Of a stretch of 64,000 nt of DNA, positions 62,910 to 64,000 are shown in pieces; within the stretch, counting starts at the first letter, position 1, and every line of letters begins with the position of its first letter. This DNA is from Aculops lycopersici (Eukaryota > Arthropoda > Arachnida > Trombidiformes > Eriophyidae), in assembly GCA_015350385.1 (NCBI GenBank), contig WNKI01000001.1, positions 2,110,015 to 2,174,014 on the forward strand, read 5' to 3'. The notes under the pieces were generated by a model. The model made no database searches, had not been told where the DNA came from, and saw nothing but the letters and a program-made list of their open reading frames with translations. The position numbers and the translations under genes are program-made.

Positions 62910-64000
62910 GACGAGATGATTTGCCTCACGTGCCCCACTGAATCTGAATCTATTTAGTTGACGAGCAGACTAAAATCAGACCAAACTCATTACGTCTCCT
63001 GATTGGTCCCGGTGGTTTCATCGGTAGCCGACAGTCAGCAGCAACTGGCGACTTCCAGTGGCTAGCTATCCGGCAAATTTCTCGCTATCCAGCGAGAGAG
63101 GGGTAGTTCTTTGATAAATGGCCCTCCGGGAATTTCGGTATTTTCTGAGCAAGTAGGCGTGCCGGGCGTTCGCTTTTGAAGGTGCGCACGCGTACACTCC
63201 GTGACCAAAAATTTTCCTACATTATGACATTTTGGATCAAGGTCACGCCTTATATTTTCATAGGTGGGCGGGGTTAGGCGAAAAACCCGCGGTCACATAG
63301 CATAGAATAGTCCATCTAATGGGATAGCTGACTCCTGGCAGTCGGAGCAACTTGGTGCGTCATCCATCATTTGGCAAGTGTCGCGACCAACAGGCGCCAG
63401 GACGAAACGTTACTCTTATAAAAGCAAGCCTAAATACGGATACAACCACCAGTTTAGATTCTGATGAGTTGGCAGATGGCCTCCCTTACTGCCGGTCCGC
63501 TAGCTGGCTCTAGTTTGTCAACCTCAACTCTGGGTTCCGCTTTGATGTGGCCAAGTTGCTATCGTCGCCGTGGCCGCCACTTATGATGGAATAGTTTTAG
63601 CGGCAGCGGAAGGCAACAGCTGAAGGTCTCTTGAACCTCAGATTATGATGACCATGATGGTGCTCAAAATTTGGCAACTCATTGGTTGTTGACGCCCATC
63701 AGCCGATGGGATAGTCGAAGAGTAGTGTCTTTTTTGGTTGACACATAATAGATTTGTATGCTCGTGACACAAACACACACCGACCGCGTAATTCAATCTG
63801 AAACCAACTACCACTAGATCGACAAAACCTTTTCTATTCGGATGCATGTGTCACAGTGTAGTGTTTCACGAGCTAGACAAAAATACTGAAGCTTGCCAAA
63901 TTTAGACGCGTTGCGCAAGAGCTGGAGAGGAGAAATCATTTCCATTAATTTCTAAACCTAGGCAACCGCAAGGGTAGCGGCAACAAAAAGCACTGTCTGC

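Overview
This window is animal nuclear DNA. It carries metazoan-only genes (a Wnt ligand, a MET/RON-type receptor tyrosine kinase, CaMKI, LAPTM, a TMEM47-like claudin-fold protein) with GT-AG introns and AATAAA signals, and no bacterial or organellar signature. Most protein genes are single uninterrupted reading frames, even those that have many exons in most animals (P4-ATPase, MET-like receptor, TMEM63, DDX41, COX10, ALG10, GALK2, ARS2). Extreme intron loss with compact housekeeping clusters is known from eriophyoid mites, so a mite or other small, reduced arthropod is my best guess. That is inference; no marker gene here fixes the species.

Layout. 1-4288: non-coding, repeat-rich. 4289-13640: ATP9-type P4-ATPase (+), a 95-aa protein (-), a 107-aa coiled-coil protein (+), Golgi/lysosomal apyrase (+), PPM1G phosphatase (+). 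14202-17748: a three-exon Wnt5-like gene (+), tail to tail with a single-exon MET-like receptor (-, 17897-21409). 22433-30761: small COX14-like protein (+), a repeat-containing nucleoporin-like protein (-), ALG10 (+), TMEM63 (+). 30762-35908: a 5-kb gene desert. 35909-41064: LAPTM (+), TMEM47-like (-), GALK2 (-). 43024-48206: ARS2 core (-), COX10 (+), DDX41 (+). 48284-50440: a two-exon orphan membrane or secreted protein (-). 50441-56635: a 6-kb non-coding block. 56636 to the end: the first three exons of CaMKI (+), with large introns; the gene runs out of the window. A (GA)n tract at about 62.4-62.6 kb contains an assembly gap.

The housekeeping genes cover lipid flipping, nucleotide hydrolysis, glycosylation, heme A synthesis, cytochrome oxidase assembly and RNA processing. 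They sit in tight divergent or convergent pairs, and three of their promoter gaps share a GAACAA..GCAAAAATT-like element. The signalling genes (Wnt, CaMKI) keep introns and large flanks. Every intron I could reconstruct (six of six) interrupts its codon after the second base.

The most interesting observation is that the Wnt5-like ligand keeps its cysteine framework but lacks the serine that Porcupine normally acylates. Also notable are a near-perfect 24-bp hairpin in CaMKI intron 2, an ARS2 protein cut down to its core, a 3 x 129-residue repeat in the nucleoporin-like protein, and a MET-like receptor with only one tyrosine in its tail. No tRNA, rRNA, CRISPR array or recognisable transposase was found by eye.
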